From Flavihumibacter profundi (GTDB lineage: Bacteria > Bacteroidota > Bacteroidia > Chitinophagales > Chitinophagaceae), in the NCBI RefSeq assembly GCF_020076305.1, contig NZ_JAIQXE010000002.1:868001-932000 (forward strand): 64,000 nucleotides of DNA, in the 5' to 3' direction. Shown one piece after another: positions 35,340 through 44,161 of the stretch. The notes under the pieces were generated by a model that searched no databases, had not been told where the DNA came from, and saw nothing but the letters and a program-made list of their open reading frames with translations. The number at the start of each line of letters is the position of its first letter. Within the stretch, counting starts at the first letter, position 1. The position numbers and the translations under genes are program-made.

Positions 35340-36449
35340 TTATTTAAGTGATTTTACCTCTAAAGAACCACCTGCTGCAATATTATTATTGTTTACTGCA
35401 GTACTGTTCAGCAATAACTGCACAGATTCCTGAAGGATATTATATTTATTTGCTTTGAAAAGATCCATTTTATCGGCAGGTAATTTCATGTCATAGCTGT
35501 TGGAAATACCCGCCATGACTTTATCAAAATCAGGATTAAAGCGATTGAAATCGGCAATATCCATAGTTGTATATTTTGCAATCACCACCGACTGGTATTT
35601 TCCTGAAACCTGCTGACTTATTGCAGATTCTTGTTCTTCCCTTGTAATGTTGCGGGTAAAGGCATATAGATTTGGGCCATAATGTGCTTTTGTTTCCGCC
35701 TTGGTTAGGGTAGTTAAACCGCCTTGTCCTTCAAAAACATAGTGTGTGCCAATGAATTTTTTGACGTGGCTTCTTGTTTCTGCGGGAAGGTAATATTGCA
35801 GGTCCCAGAAATTACGGCTTCCGCTCCTGGCAATTGCCTTTTGTACCGAACCAGGCCCGGCGTTATAGGAAGCAATAACTAAAAGCCAGTCATTGTAAAT
35901 GGCATACAGGTCTTTCAGGTACCTGGCGGCAGCCTGTGTGCTTTTTACGTAATTGCGGCGCTCATCAACTTTCCTGTTAACTTTTAAACCCAGGGTCCTT
36001 GCTGTTCCGGGCATCAACTGCCAGGGACCGACTGCACCAGCCCAGGATGTTGCCCCCGATTTAAGTTCAGATTCAATGACGGCAAGGTATTTAAGTTCAC
36101 GGGGTAATCCGTTTTGTACCATGATAGCATCAATCATGTTGAAGTAGGGAAGGGCCCAGCTTTTCATTTCCTGCAGGGATTTGCTGTATTTCTCCATATA
36201 ATCGGAAACAAAGCTGACCGCCCTTGGATTGAGCTTTGGGGCCATATTTGAATTGGCTGCATCGCTCACAAAGAGGTCTTTGATGACTACGGGCGTTTCA
36301 ATTCCGGCCGATTGTTCGGGTAAAGGGGAAACTTTTTCAACTGTAGTGTCTGCATTCACTTGCGGACCAGCGATCAATTTCGTATCCTGGGCGATTGAAA
36401 AACTTCGCCATCCCAATAAAAATGTGCTCAGTATAAGAAATTGTTTCAT
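35340..36449 (-). CDS. Lytic murein transglycosylase (MltD-like, no LysM)
   Basis: A 369-residue exported protein. A signal peptide ends at about residue 21 (SFSIAQ). The transglycosylase SLT domain (about 115-250) has the catalytic Glu in LAVIESELKSGA, the GPWQLMPGTAR motif and YNAGPGSVQKA, all typical of family 1 lytic transglycosylases such as MltD. The LysM repeats that normally follow in MltD are absent; the C-terminal 110 residues are unassigned and presumably provide contacts. It is predicted to cleave peptidoglycan in the periplasm. It lies 70 bases downstream of gatA in the same direction. It converges on pabB with 47 bases between. Confidence 0.92.
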   Translation of the reverse strand: MKQFLILSTFLLGWRSFSIAQDTKLIAGPQVNADTTVEKVSPLPEQSAGIETPVVIKDLFVSDAANSNMAPKLNPRAVSFVSDYMEKYSKSLQEMKSWALPYFNMIDAIMVQNGLPRELKYLAVIESELKSGATSWAGAVGPWQLMPGTARTLGLKVNRKVDERRNYVKSTQAAARYLKDLYAIYNDWLLVIASYNAGPGSVQKAIARSGSRNFWDLQYYLPAETRSHVKKFIGTHYVFEGQGGLTTLTKAETKAHYGPNLYAFTRNITREEQESAISQQVSGKYQSVVIAKYTTMDIADFNRFNPDFDKVMAGISNSYDMKLPADKMDLFKANKYNILQESVQLLLNSTAVNNNNIAAGGSLEVKSLK

Positions 36450-36519
36450 GTTCCAGATTTTGGTTCACAATAAAAACAGCTTTCTCATCAGGAATTTTGG
36501 TAAGGCTTTCAATGGAGGA

Positions 36520-37956
36520 TTAGTTCTTGAACTGCATCAGTAACGTTGAAACCTGGAGTAAAGATACCTCTTCAAACCGGTTAGTCATAACCTGCAGACC
36601 ATAAGGCATACCATTACTGTGCCAAAAAATGGGAAGAGAGATGGCCGGGATGCCTACCAGGTTGGCAAAAACCGTATATATATCACCCAGGTACATCTCG
36701 ATCGGGTCGTTTGACTTTTCCCCGAAACGGAATGCCGTACCTGGGGCTGTTGGGGAAAGAATTGCGTCGAAGTCTTTGAAAATCAATTGAGTTTGATCAA
36801 ATAGCTGGCGCCTAACCTGTTGTGCTTTGGTAAAGTAAGCATCGTAGTAACCGGCACTTAATACGAAGCTACCCAGCATAATACGCCGTTTCACTTCTCT
36901 GCCAAAACCTTCAGAGCGGTTATGTGCATAAAATTCTGCCAAATCTGAAATTTCGCGCTTGCTGCGGTGACCATACCGGACTCCGTCAAATCTTGAAAGG
37001 TTTGAGGACGCTTCAGCGGTGGTTAAGATATAATAGGTAGGAACAATATAATCAAGGTAAGGGAAATCAACCCCGGTAACCGTATGCCCTTCCTTGCGAA
37101 GGCGGTCGAAATAGGCCAGCAATCCGGTTTTGATTTCTGGATCCAGTGATGGGTGTTCAACTGCATCCTTGAAATAAGCGAATTTTTGGAAAGCCGTGTT
37201 GGTTTGCAGCGCAGTGGAATAGGCAGGAACCGGCTTAACGGAAGCGGTGCTATCGAATTCGTCTGCCCCGGCAATTATTTCCAGGACCAGGGCTGTATCC
37301 GCAATGTTTTTTGCAAAAATGCCAACCTGGTCGAAGGAAGAGGCATACGCAATAAGGCCATAACGTGAAACCCTGCCATAACTTGGCTTCAGGCCGAAAA
37401 TGCCGCAAAAATCAGCAGGTTGACGAACCGATCCTCCGGTATCGCTGCCCAGGCTTACCATGCATAGTCCGGCTTGTACGGCAACAGCAGATCCACCTGA
37501 AGATCCGCCAGGTACGCGGGAATTGTCGAGGTCGTTTAGCGTTGGTCCATATACAGAGTTTTCATTAGAGGAACCCATGGCAAATTCATCACAATTGAGC
37601 CTTCCGATGACAATTGCACCGGCATCAATCAATTTCTGTATAACGGTGGCTGAATATGGAGCGGTAAAATTTTCGAGTATTTGGGAGGCAGCACTTACCG
37701 GGTGACCTTTGTAGCATAAAACATCTTTAATGCCGGTTATAACCCCATGAAGCGGCAGTAATGGTTGGCCGGCTGCGATAGCATCATCCAGTTTTTGTGC
37801 CTGTTCCCGGGCTGTATCAGCGAATACGTCGATAAAAGCATTCAGGTGTTGCTTTAGCTGTATTTGCTTCAAATAAAACTCCACTTCCGATTTACAGGAA
37901 GTGGAGTTATTATTTAGTGCGGTATGATATTGTGCTATTGATTCGTAGGAAAACAA
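36520..37956 (-). CDS. gatA: Asp-tRNA(Asn)/Glu-tRNA(Gln) amidotransferase subunit A, TTG start
   Basis: A 478-residue amidase subunit of GatCAB. The Ser-cisSer-Lys triad is Lys 77 (TGIKDVL), Ser 152 (GGSSGGSA) and Ser 176 (DTGGSVRQP). The N-terminus (SIAQYHTALNN) matches the family only if translation starts at the TTG at 37956; no ATG or GTG exists in a suitable place. A perfect 12-bp hairpin covers codons 17-27. GatB and GatC genes are not in this window. It follows tatA by 42 bases and precedes mltD in the same direction. Confidence 0.94.
   Translation of the reverse strand: MFSYESIAQYHTALNNNSTSCKSEVEFYLKQIQLKQHLNAFIDVFADTAREQAQKLDDAIAAGQPLLPLHGVITGIKDVLCYKGHPVSAASQILENFTAPYSATVIQKLIDAGAIVIGRLNCDEFAMGSSNENSVYGPTLNDLDNSRVPGGSSGGSAVAVQAGLCMVSLGSDTGGSVRQPADFCGIFGLKPSYGRVSRYGLIAYASSFDQVGIFAKNIADTALVLEIIAGADEFDSTASVKPVPAYSTALQTNTAFQKFAYFKDAVEHPSLDPEIKTGLLAYFDRLRKEGHTVTGVDFPYLDYIVPTYYILTTAEASSNLSRFDGVRYGHRSKREISDLAEFYAHNRSEGFGREVKRRIMLGSFVLSAGYYDAYFTKAQQVRRQLFDQTQLIFKDFDAILSPTAPGTAFRFGEKSNDPIEMYLGDIYTVFANLVGIPAISLPIFWHSNGMPYGLQVMTNRFEEVSLLQVSTLLMQFKN
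37870..37908 (-). promoter_or_regulatory. Perfect 12-bp hairpin with T-rich tail inside gatA, codons 17-27
   Basis: On the minus strand AACTCCACTTCC (complement of 37897-37908) pairs fully with GGAAGTGGAGTT (complement of 37877-37888) across an 8-base loop, followed by TTATTTG. It lies about 50-80 bases into the gatA coding sequence. The shape resembles an intrinsic terminator or translation attenuator. Confidence 0.6.
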
Positions 37957-37998
37957 AGCTTGTTTGTTTCTTAAGTTCTTCAGTTGGTGGAAGGCGTA

Positions 37999-38223
37999 TT
38001 AAGGCTGAGAAGTGGGTGCTTTCTCTTTTTCCTTCATACCTTCTTCGATTTCTTTTTTTACATTGTTCTTGGCGTCATTAAATTCACGGATACCGCTTCC
38101 AAGACCACGCATTAATTCGGGGATTTTTTTACCGCCAAACATAAGCAATACAACTGCGATGATCAGGATCCACTCGCTACCTCCGGGCATGGAGATCATT
38201 AATAAAGAATTAGCTACTAACAT
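37999..38223 (-). CDS. tatA: Sec-independent translocase component TatA/TatE
   Basis: A 74-residue protein with one N-terminal transmembrane helix ([15 protein letters not shown]), a hinge and an amphipathic helix ([17 protein letters not shown]) followed by a charged tail, the standard TatA layout. It polymerises to form the channel for folded proteins at the inner membrane. ATG at 38223 was chosen; the ORF extends to a TTG at 38259 with unlikely residues, and later ATGs at codons 9 and 12 are also possible. No tatC is adjacent. It precedes gatA in the same direction. Confidence 0.93.
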   Translation of the reverse strand: MLVANSLLMISMPGGSEWILIIAVVLLMFGGKKIPELMRGLGSGIREFNDAKNNVKKEIEEGMKEKEKAPTSQP

Positions 38224-38347
38224 GCTAAATTGATTTTTGTAGTTGATAAAGGTACGCAATTATACATCGAATTGCACCAAAGAAAAAGGAATTATGTAAA
38301 CCAATCGTTAACAGTTTCCAGGAGCAGCAATATTGCAGGACCATACG

Positions 38348-38375
38348 AAAAAAAAAAGCTGCCCAAAGGCAGCTT
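38348..38375 (-). terminator. Terminator of rplS
   Basis: On the minus strand AAGCTGCC and GGCAGCTT form an 8-bp perfect stem with a 4-base loop, followed by ten Ts. This is the strongest terminator in the window. Confidence 0.92.
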
Positions 38376-38395
38376 CCTTGTCAACAGGTTGACAA

Positions 38396-38758
38396 TTATT
38401 TTGTGGCAACAGCCATTTTCTTTTCTTTGATCCGGGCGCTTTTACCACTACGTTCACGCAGGAAGTACAATTTAGCGCGGCGAACTTTACCTGCCTTGTT
38501 TACTAGCAGTGATTCAATATTTGGGGAAAACAGGGGAAAGGTCCTTTCCACCCCAACGCCATCAGAAATTTTACGAACTGTAAAAGTTTGGGTTGTACCC
38601 TGGCCCTGACGCTTAATTACATCGCCTTTAAAGCTTTGGATACGCTCCTTATTTCCTTCTACAATTTTATAGTTTACGGTGATATTGTCACCGGCCTTGA
38701 ATTTCGGAAATTCTCTTTTCTGTGTTAACTGCTCGTGAACAAATGCTACTGCGTTCAT
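38396..38758 (-). CDS. rplS: 50S ribosomal protein L19
   Basis: A 120-residue ribosomal protein at the subunit interface. Recognised by [16 protein letters not shown], the [14 protein letters not shown] block and the [25 protein letters not shown] region split here into its parts [12 protein letters not shown] and KLYFLRER. The length is typical. A promoter with both elements at good spacing lies 24 bases upstream and a strong terminator follows, so rplS is a single-gene unit here, not joined to trmD or rpsP as in many bacteria. Confidence 0.97.
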   Translation of the reverse strand: MNAVAFVHEQLTQKREFPKFKAGDNITVNYKIVEGNKERIQSFKGDVIKRQGQGTTQTFTVRKISDGVGVERTFPLFSPNIESLLVNKAGKVRRAKLYFLRERSGKSARIKEKKMAVATK

Positions 38759-38781
38759 GACTTCTTATTTTTATCGGACGG

Positions 38782-38812
38782 CAAAGGTAGGAGGAAGAAT
38801 TGGAAAAACAAA
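38782..38812 (-). promoter_or_regulatory. Promoter of rplS
   Basis: On the minus strand TTTG (complement of 38809-38812), a 19-base spacer and TACCTTTG (complement of 38782-38789). Both elements match the Bacteroidota consensus exactly. Confidence 0.8.
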
Positions 38813-38825
38813 AAAAAGTAAACGG

Positions 38826-38870
38826 AAAACGGTAAGCGGTGAACAGTGGCAAACCGTTTACCGCTTACCG
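38826..38870 (-). terminator. Terminator of rny
   Basis: On the minus strand CGGTAAGCGGT pairs perfectly with ACCGCTTACCG (complement of 38830-38840), and the stem extends imperfectly inward (AAACGG against CTGTTC). TTTT follows. It starts six bases after the rny stop. Confidence 0.7.
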
Positions 38871-38875
38871 CATGC

Positions 38876-40441
38876 CTACCTGGCTACATTCACCGCTCTT
38901 TTTTCGCGGATAACGGTAACCCTGATCTGACCAGGGAAGGTCATTTCAGTTTGTATTTTCTGCGCTATTTCAAAACTCAGGCGATCACTATCCGCATCGG
39001 TTACTTTATCAGCTTCAACAATAACCCTTAATTCACGACCGGCCTGAATTGCATAGGCTTTTTCAACACCCTGGTAACCCATAGCCATATTTTCCAGGTC
39101 CTTGATCCTTTGCAGGTATTGCTGCATGATTTCACGGCGGGCACCCGGACGGGCACCGCTGATGGCATCACAAGCCTGTACAATCGGCGAAATCACATAC
39201 TGCATTTCCATTTCATCATGGTGGGCGCCAATTGCGTTTACAACTGCCGGATTTTCACCATATTTTTCCGCGAGTTTAGCACCCAGCAGGGCATGGCTCA
39301 GTTCAGATTCCTCATCAGGAACTTTACCTATATCATGCAGTAACCCGGCTCTTTTAGCCAGTTTGGGGTTCATTCCAAGTTCAGAGGCCATAATTCCACA
39401 TAGGTTGGCCACTTCCCGGCTATGCATCAATAGATTTTGGCCATAAGAGGAACGGAAACGCATTTTTCCGACAATCCTGACCAATTCTTTGTGCAGGCCA
39501 TGTATACCCAGTTCAATAACTGTTCTTTCACCAATTTCCATCACCTGCTCTTCAATCTGGCGACGCGTTTTGTCAACTACTTCCTCAATGCGGGCTGGGT
39601 GGATACGGCCATCTGTAACCAGTCGGGTTAAACTTAGACGGGCAATTTCCCGGCGCAGGGGATCGAAGGACGACAAAATGATGGCTTCAGGAGTATCATC
39701 AACAATCAGGTCTACCCCAGTGGCTGCTTCGATTGCCCGGATGTTACGGCCTTCACGGCCAATGATCTGTCCTTTGATTTCATCGCTTTCCAGGTTGAAA
39801 ACGGTTATAGAGTTTTCAATAGCCTGTTCAGCAGCAGTTCGCTGAATTGTCTGGATAATAATCTTACGGGCTTCTTTATTGGCCTTTTGTTTGGCATCAT
39901 CAATAATTTCCTGCTGGATGCCCAGGGCCTGGGTATGGGCTTCCTGTTTAAGGCTTTCCACCAGTTGGGATTTAGCCTCTTCTGCAGTTAATCCGGCAAT
40001 TTTTTCCAGCCGGCGGATATGCTCTTCCTGGTGCTTTTCCAGTTCGGTCCGCTTAATATTCACCAGTTCTATCTGGCGGTTAAGATTTTCCTTAATCGCT
40101 TCATTTTCCTTAACCTGCTTTTCAAGCGTACTTTCCTTCTGGTTTATGGAAACCTCTTTTTGCTTAATCCGGTTTTCGGTGTCCCCCAGTTTCCTGTTAC
40201 GGTCCAGGACTTCCCTGTCGTGTTCGGCTTTCAGCTGGACAAATTTTTCCTTGGCTTCCAGTAATTTCTCCTTTTTTAAGGTTTCAGCCTGTAACTGAGC
40301 ATCGTTGAGTAATTTTTTTGCCTGGAGTTCCGCTTCCTGGATTTTTTGGTCAGTATTTGCTTTAAAAATGAATTTTCCCGCCACTATGCCTGCCACCAGG
40401 GCTATGACAGCGGCAATTAAAATCAATATCGTTGAGTCCAT
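38876..40441 (-). CDS. rny: Ribonuclease Y
   Basis: A 521-residue membrane-anchored endoribonuclease. The N-terminal transmembrane helix (about 3-25, [16 protein letters not shown]) is followed by a long charged coiled coil (about 35-200), a KH domain (about 210-270, with [17 protein letters not shown]) and a HD domain with the metal pair in [12 protein letters not shown]. RNase Y starts mRNA decay in many Gram-positive bacteria; it also occurs across Bacteroidota. It lies downstream of zapA in the same direction but is separated by a 508-base spacer that contains a likely promoter, so it is probably transcribed alone. Confidence 0.96.
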   Translation of the reverse strand: MDSTILILIAAVIALVAGIVAGKFIFKANTDQKIQEAELQAKKLLNDAQLQAETLKKEKLLEAKEKFVQLKAEHDREVLDRNRKLGDTENRIKQKEVSINQKESTLEKQVKENEAIKENLNRQIELVNIKRTELEKHQEEHIRRLEKIAGLTAEEAKSQLVESLKQEAHTQALGIQQEIIDDAKQKANKEARKIIIQTIQRTAAEQAIENSITVFNLESDEIKGQIIGREGRNIRAIEAATGVDLIVDDTPEAIILSSFDPLRREIARLSLTRLVTDGRIHPARIEEVVDKTRRQIEEQVMEIGERTVIELGIHGLHKELVRIVGKMRFRSSYGQNLLMHSREVANLCGIMASELGMNPKLAKRAGLLHDIGKVPDEESELSHALLGAKLAEKYGENPAVVNAIGAHHDEMEMQYVISPIVQACDAISGARPGARREIMQQYLQRIKDLENMAMGYQGVEKAYAIQAGRELRVIVEADKVTDADSDRLSFEIAQKIQTEMTFPGQIRVTVIREKRAVNVAR

Positions 40442-40949
40442 TTAGTTGTTTTTTTAAACTGTTTACAATCGTTTCTATATTCTGCACATACCTCATAAGT
40501 AATTGAGCCAGATGCTAATTTGCGAAAATACGAATTCATTGGATAAAAGGTGACGACCATTCCCGGGCTGGCGGTAATTTGACCAAATTATTCTTCTGTA
40601 TATGGAAATTGATGGTTTGTTTTCCTTTGACCTGGCCTGGTTTTATAAAGGGGCAGGGAATCGGTTTCAACTTAATCAGAACTGTTTCAAATTCAACCCT
40701 GGCAACAGATAGGGTATATCTGATTTTGTTCGATTTGGCTGGCTGCAAGCAGGATAGCATTACATTCGACCATGGCATGTATCCATTTTCCGGCCAGGGA
40801 CCAGAACCGGTTACCTCACCTTTTATTTTAACAAATCACTTTGATACTGTTGGTCCGAAACGGGTTTCCTGTTTTTGTGTTGTACTGGAATAGCCATACC
40901 TGGTAAATGGGGAAGCCCGGGAATTATTGGGCAATAGGATGCAGGAAGG
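40442..40949. other. Gene-poor spacer between zapA and rny with a possible degraded ORF
   Basis: A 508-base spacer, unusually long for this window. On the minus strand an 80-codon frame (ATG 40778 to TGA 40536) reads on smoothly upstream through a single in-frame TGA at 40836-40838, hinting at a broken gene of about 120 codons. A plus-strand frame (TTG 40579 to 40893) covers the same bases and is an equal competitor. TTCCCGGGCT at 40560-40569 and its reverse complement at 40914-40923 bracket the region. On the minus strand, TATTTTCG (complement of 40523-40530) is a near-consensus -7 box for rny. I see no tmRNA, RNase P or 6S RNA signature. Confidence 0.4.
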
Positions 40950-41237
40950 TCAGGCCATTTTGTCTATTAAATTTTCAATTTGGGTAAGTTTTTCAATTAA
41001 ATCCTGTGTTACAAGGCTGTTTTTTGTATGCTGGCTTTGTTCTGTGGCATACCAAACCAGTACCATGGCGATATAGTCCTGCATATCTTTTGCCGAAAAC
41101 CTGGTCTTGAATTCAATGACTTTGTCGTTGATCACTTTCATGGTATTCCTAACCGCCTCTTCATCATCCGGGCGAATCTTGATCCGGTAAGTACGGTCGC
41201 CGATAACAATATTTACAGGTATTAAAGTGTCAGTCAT
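40950..41237 (-). CDS. zapA: Cell division protein ZapA
   Basis: A 95-residue protein that bundles FtsZ filaments at midcell. It has the ZapA N-terminal strand region (IPVNIVIGDRTYRIKI) and a long C-terminal helix (MQDYIAMVLVWYATEQ... continuing with LIEKLTQIENLI) that forms the dimeric coiled coil. It starts two bases after the coiled-coil gene upstream in the same direction, so the two are translated from one message. In other Bacteroidota zapA also follows pheT with a small coiled-coil gene between them. Confidence 0.9.
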   Translation of the reverse strand: MTDTLIPVNIVIGDRTYRIKIRPDDEEAVRNTMKVINDKVIEFKTRFSAKDMQDYIAMVLVWYATEQSQHTKNSLVTQDLIEKLTQIENLIDKMA

Positions 41238-41239
41238 TT

Positions 41240-41527
41240 TTATTCATTCAATAATGCAATGCATTTATCAATTTCCCGCAGGTATTGATTAATTCTTTTA
41301 TCCAGGGCCTGCCTGTCATTTTCTGTCATGTCGGAGCGGATTGCTTTGCTCAGTTCCAGTTGTTTTTCCAGTTCAACTATCCTGTGCTGTTGCAACCGGT
41401 CTTTTTCCTGGTTACTTTTAAGGTCCTGGGTTAACCGATCATTTTCACGGGCTAGCTGCTGGTATTGCTTCTGCAGGCTTTGTAGTTTCTCCTGTATCCG
41501 CCTGATATGTTGCAGCATTTCTTCCAT
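41240..41527 (-). CDS. Coiled-coil protein between pheT and zapA, 95 residues
   Basis: The whole sequence is predicted helix with a heptad pattern: MLQHIRRIQEKLQSLQKQYQQ, then EKDRLQQHRIVELEKQLEL, split by short breaks, and a C-terminal helix YLREIDKCIALLN. It has no signal peptide. The ATG at 41527 was chosen; a TTG three codons upstream is less likely. Its size, coiled coil and position two bases before zapA recall ZapB, the coiled-coil partner of ZapA in gammaproteobacteria, but I see no sequence identity that proves it, so a division role is an inference from context. Confidence 0.75.
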   Translation of the reverse strand: MEEMLQHIRRIQEKLQSLQKQYQQLARENDRLTQDLKSNQEKDRLQQHRIVELEKQLELSKAIRSDMTENDRQALDKRINQYLREIDKCIALLNE

Positions 41528-41569
41528 GTAATTCAATTAAAGCGATAGCACCTGGTTCTGACCAATATT

Positions 41570-43993
41570 TTATTTCCTTATTTCGGCTCCAACTTCTTTT
41601 TCGAGTGACTGCATAATGCGATGCATCATACCATCGATCTCTTTATCTGTCATAGTTTTCTCTTCATCAAGAAAGGTAAAGCTTACGGCAACCGATTTTT
41701 TTCCTGCTCCTAATTTATCACTTTCAAAAAGATCAAAAAGGGATAGTTTTTTAAGTTTAGAAATAGTGGCTTTTTTAACAGCTGATTCAATAGCCCCATA
41801 GGGCAGTTCGCGTGGAACCAGCATCGCCAGGTCGCGTTGAACAGGCAATTGGCGGGGAAGTTCCTTGAAACTAATGGTATTTCGGGTGGCAAGGGTTAAT
41901 ACCTGTTGCCAATTCAGGTCAGCAAAAAAAACAGGTTGCCGGATGTCAAACTGTGCCGCCTTTGTTTTGGAGACCTGGCCGGCGATGCCAATTAGGTCTT
42001 TCCCTGCTTTAATCAATAAACAATGCTGAAGGCCGGGAGCTGAACCCTCTTCCCAGCTAAGCTGGGCAAGCCCGGCAGCGGATGCGATTTTTTCAATGAC
42101 CCCTTTCAGCGCAAACAAATCTGCAGCATTCCCTTTACTGCGCCAGGAAGCCGGGGTAATTGTTCCGGTAAGGTAAATGCAGCAATGTGGAAGTTCCAGG
42201 TAATTGCCAATGTTTTTTTGTTGATAGGTTTTACCCCATTCAAAAAACTGCAAATCCGTATTCTTACGGTTAAGGTTATATGCAACAACCGATAACCCGG
42301 TTTCCAGCATTGCCGGTCTCAGTACATCCAGTTCAACGCTAAGGTTGTTTAGCATTTTTACGGAACCTGACAATTGGTCTTCTGTAAACCAGGCACTATT
42401 GGTGATAGAATTGGTTAAAATCTCCCTGAAGCCGGAGCCGGCGAGGTACTGTGCGATTTTTTCGCGCAATTTGCCATCCTGGTCATCTTCTACAGAAGGC
42501 GTAATTGTGATCGCCTGTGGTATTGTAACATTATCCAGTCCATCAATCCGCAGAATTTCCTCAACGATATCTGCCGGTATCGAAATATCTGGTTTGCTGA
42601 AGGGAACGGAAACCCATAGTTCATCAATACCATCTTTCAGGATTTCAAAGCCAAGGGCTTCTAAAATCTTTTTAACGGTGTCGGGATGGTAATTTTTGCC
42701 ACTCAGTTTTTTAAGATAGTGGTACTTTATTGCCACCTGCTTTTTCACTGCTGGATTCGGGTATACATCAACGATATCTGATGAAATTGTACCTCCTGCC
42801 AGGTCTTTAATAAGCAGCGCTGCGCGTTTCAGAACCGGGACCGTTTGGGAAATATCAACGCCTTTTTCAAACCTGGTAGCAGCATCGGTGCGCAAGCCAT
42901 GCCTGAAAGATGTTTTACGGATGGATGCGGGATTGAACCAGGCGCTTTCAAGGAAAATATTTTTGGTGTTTGCAGTAACGCCGCTATGCAAGCCGCCAAA
43001 TACGCCTGCTATGCACATACCGCTTTCTGCATTACAAATCATCAGGTCTTCCTGGCTTAATTTCCTTTCTTTTTCATCGAGCGTTATAAAACCAGTTTGA
43101 TCGGGAAGGGTTTGTACGATGACCTGTTTGCCTGTAATAGCATCTGCATCGAAAGCGTGCAGCGGTTGCCCCGTTTCAAGCAATACGAAATTGGTAATGT
43201 CAACAATATTGTTAATAGGCCGAACGCCTACGGATTGCAGGCGGTCTTTCAGCCATTGCGGGGAATCACCAATGGTTACCCCGGTTAAACTAACTCCCGC
43301 GTAGCGCTGGCAGGCCACTTCATCTTTTATACTAACAGTGATGGATAATGCCTGGTCCTGCACTTTGAATGCGTTAACGGAAGGCGATTTGATGCGTAAT
43401 TCTTTTTTATCGTGGTGTGTCAGGTAGGCGCAAACATCGCGGGCAACACCCATATGGCTCATGGCATCCATCCTGTTTGGCGTAAGGCCTATTTCGAAAA
43501 TCGTATCTGTATACGGGAGGAAATGGCTGGCTGCAGGAGTTCCGGGTTTCAGTTTGGCAGGTAAAATCATGATACCGGCATGATCTTTACTCAATCCAAT
43601 TTCGTCTTCAGCACATATCATGCCCTGGCTTTCCACTCCCCTGATTTTTGCAAGCTTCATAGTAACAGGTTCTCCGGATATGGGGTAGATAGTACTACCC
43701 ACCGGTGCAACGACAACTTTTTGTCCGGCTGCCACATTTGGCGCCCCGCACACAATTTGCAGTGGATTTCCCGAACCTATATCAACTGTAGTTATTTTTA
43801 ATTTATCTGCGTTAGGATGGGGTTCACAGGTTAGTACTTCCCCGATAACCAGACCTTTAAGGCTGCCTTTCAGCGATTCATAAGGTTCCATATTTTCAAC
43901 TTCCAACCCAATAGCTGTAAGGATCCTGGACAGGCGGTCAGGTTCTACGGTAACCGGTAAATATTCGCAAAGCCAATTGTACGAGATGGTCAT
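41570..43993 (-). CDS. pheT: Phenylalanyl-tRNA synthetase beta subunit
   Basis: An 807-residue beta chain of the (alpha-beta)2 synthetase. Domains in order are an N-terminal tRNA-binding (EMAP-like) domain at about 40-150 (LVIGEVLTCEPHPNADKL), a B3/B4 editing domain (about 215-385), a B5 domain, a catalytic-like core without active catalysis, and a C-terminal FDX-ACB domain (about 700-805, starting FKELPRQLPVQRDLA). The length is normal. It leads the leftward unit pheT, coiled coil, zapA. pheS is not adjacent, as is common in Bacteroidota. Confidence 0.97.
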   Translation of the reverse strand: MTISYNWLCEYLPVTVEPDRLSRILTAIGLEVENMEPYESLKGSLKGLVIGEVLTCEPHPNADKLKITTVDIGSGNPLQIVCGAPNVAAGQKVVVAPVGSTIYPISGEPVTMKLAKIRGVESQGMICAEDEIGLSKDHAGIMILPAKLKPGTPAASHFLPYTDTIFEIGLTPNRMDAMSHMGVARDVCAYLTHHDKKELRIKSPSVNAFKVQDQALSITVSIKDEVACQRYAGVSLTGVTIGDSPQWLKDRLQSVGVRPINNIVDITNFVLLETGQPLHAFDADAITGKQVIVQTLPDQTGFITLDEKERKLSQEDLMICNAESGMCIAGVFGGLHSGVTANTKNIFLESAWFNPASIRKTSFRHGLRTDAATRFEKGVDISQTVPVLKRAALLIKDLAGGTISSDIVDVYPNPAVKKQVAIKYHYLKKLSGKNYHPDTVKKILEALGFEILKDGIDELWVSVPFSKPDISIPADIVEEILRIDGLDNVTIPQAITITPSVEDDQDGKLREKIAQYLAGSGFREILTNSITNSAWFTEDQLSGSVKMLNNLSVELDVLRPAMLETGLSVVAYNLNRKNTDLQFFEWGKTYQQKNIGNYLELPHCCIYLTGTITPASWRSKGNAADLFALKGVIEKIASAAGLAQLSWEEGSAPGLQHCLLIKAGKDLIGIAGQVSKTKAAQFDIRQPVFFADLNWQQVLTLATRNTISFKELPRQLPVQRDLAMLVPRELPYGAIESAVKKATISKLKKLSLFDLFESDKLGAGKKSVAVSFTFLDEEKTMTDKEIDGMMHRIMQSLEKEVGAEIRK

Positions 43994-44161
43994 GAAACGT
44001 ATTCGAATTAATTGTATATAAATGGTTGACCCGGAAATTGCAACCCGGATTTATTTAAAGGGCAAATATAACAGTTTGTGCAGGCATGACCTTGATTATG
44101 CCCTTTACCGGCCTGAAAATTTGATTGTTGTACTAGATTTGTGAACAATAAATTGTGCATT

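Noticed and set aside
40442-40949. tmRNA, RNase P RNA or 6S RNA in the zapA-rny spacer
   Set aside because: No tRNA-like ends, no GAGGAAAGTCC-type P RNA core and no clear central bubble; terminal inverted repeats alone are not enough.
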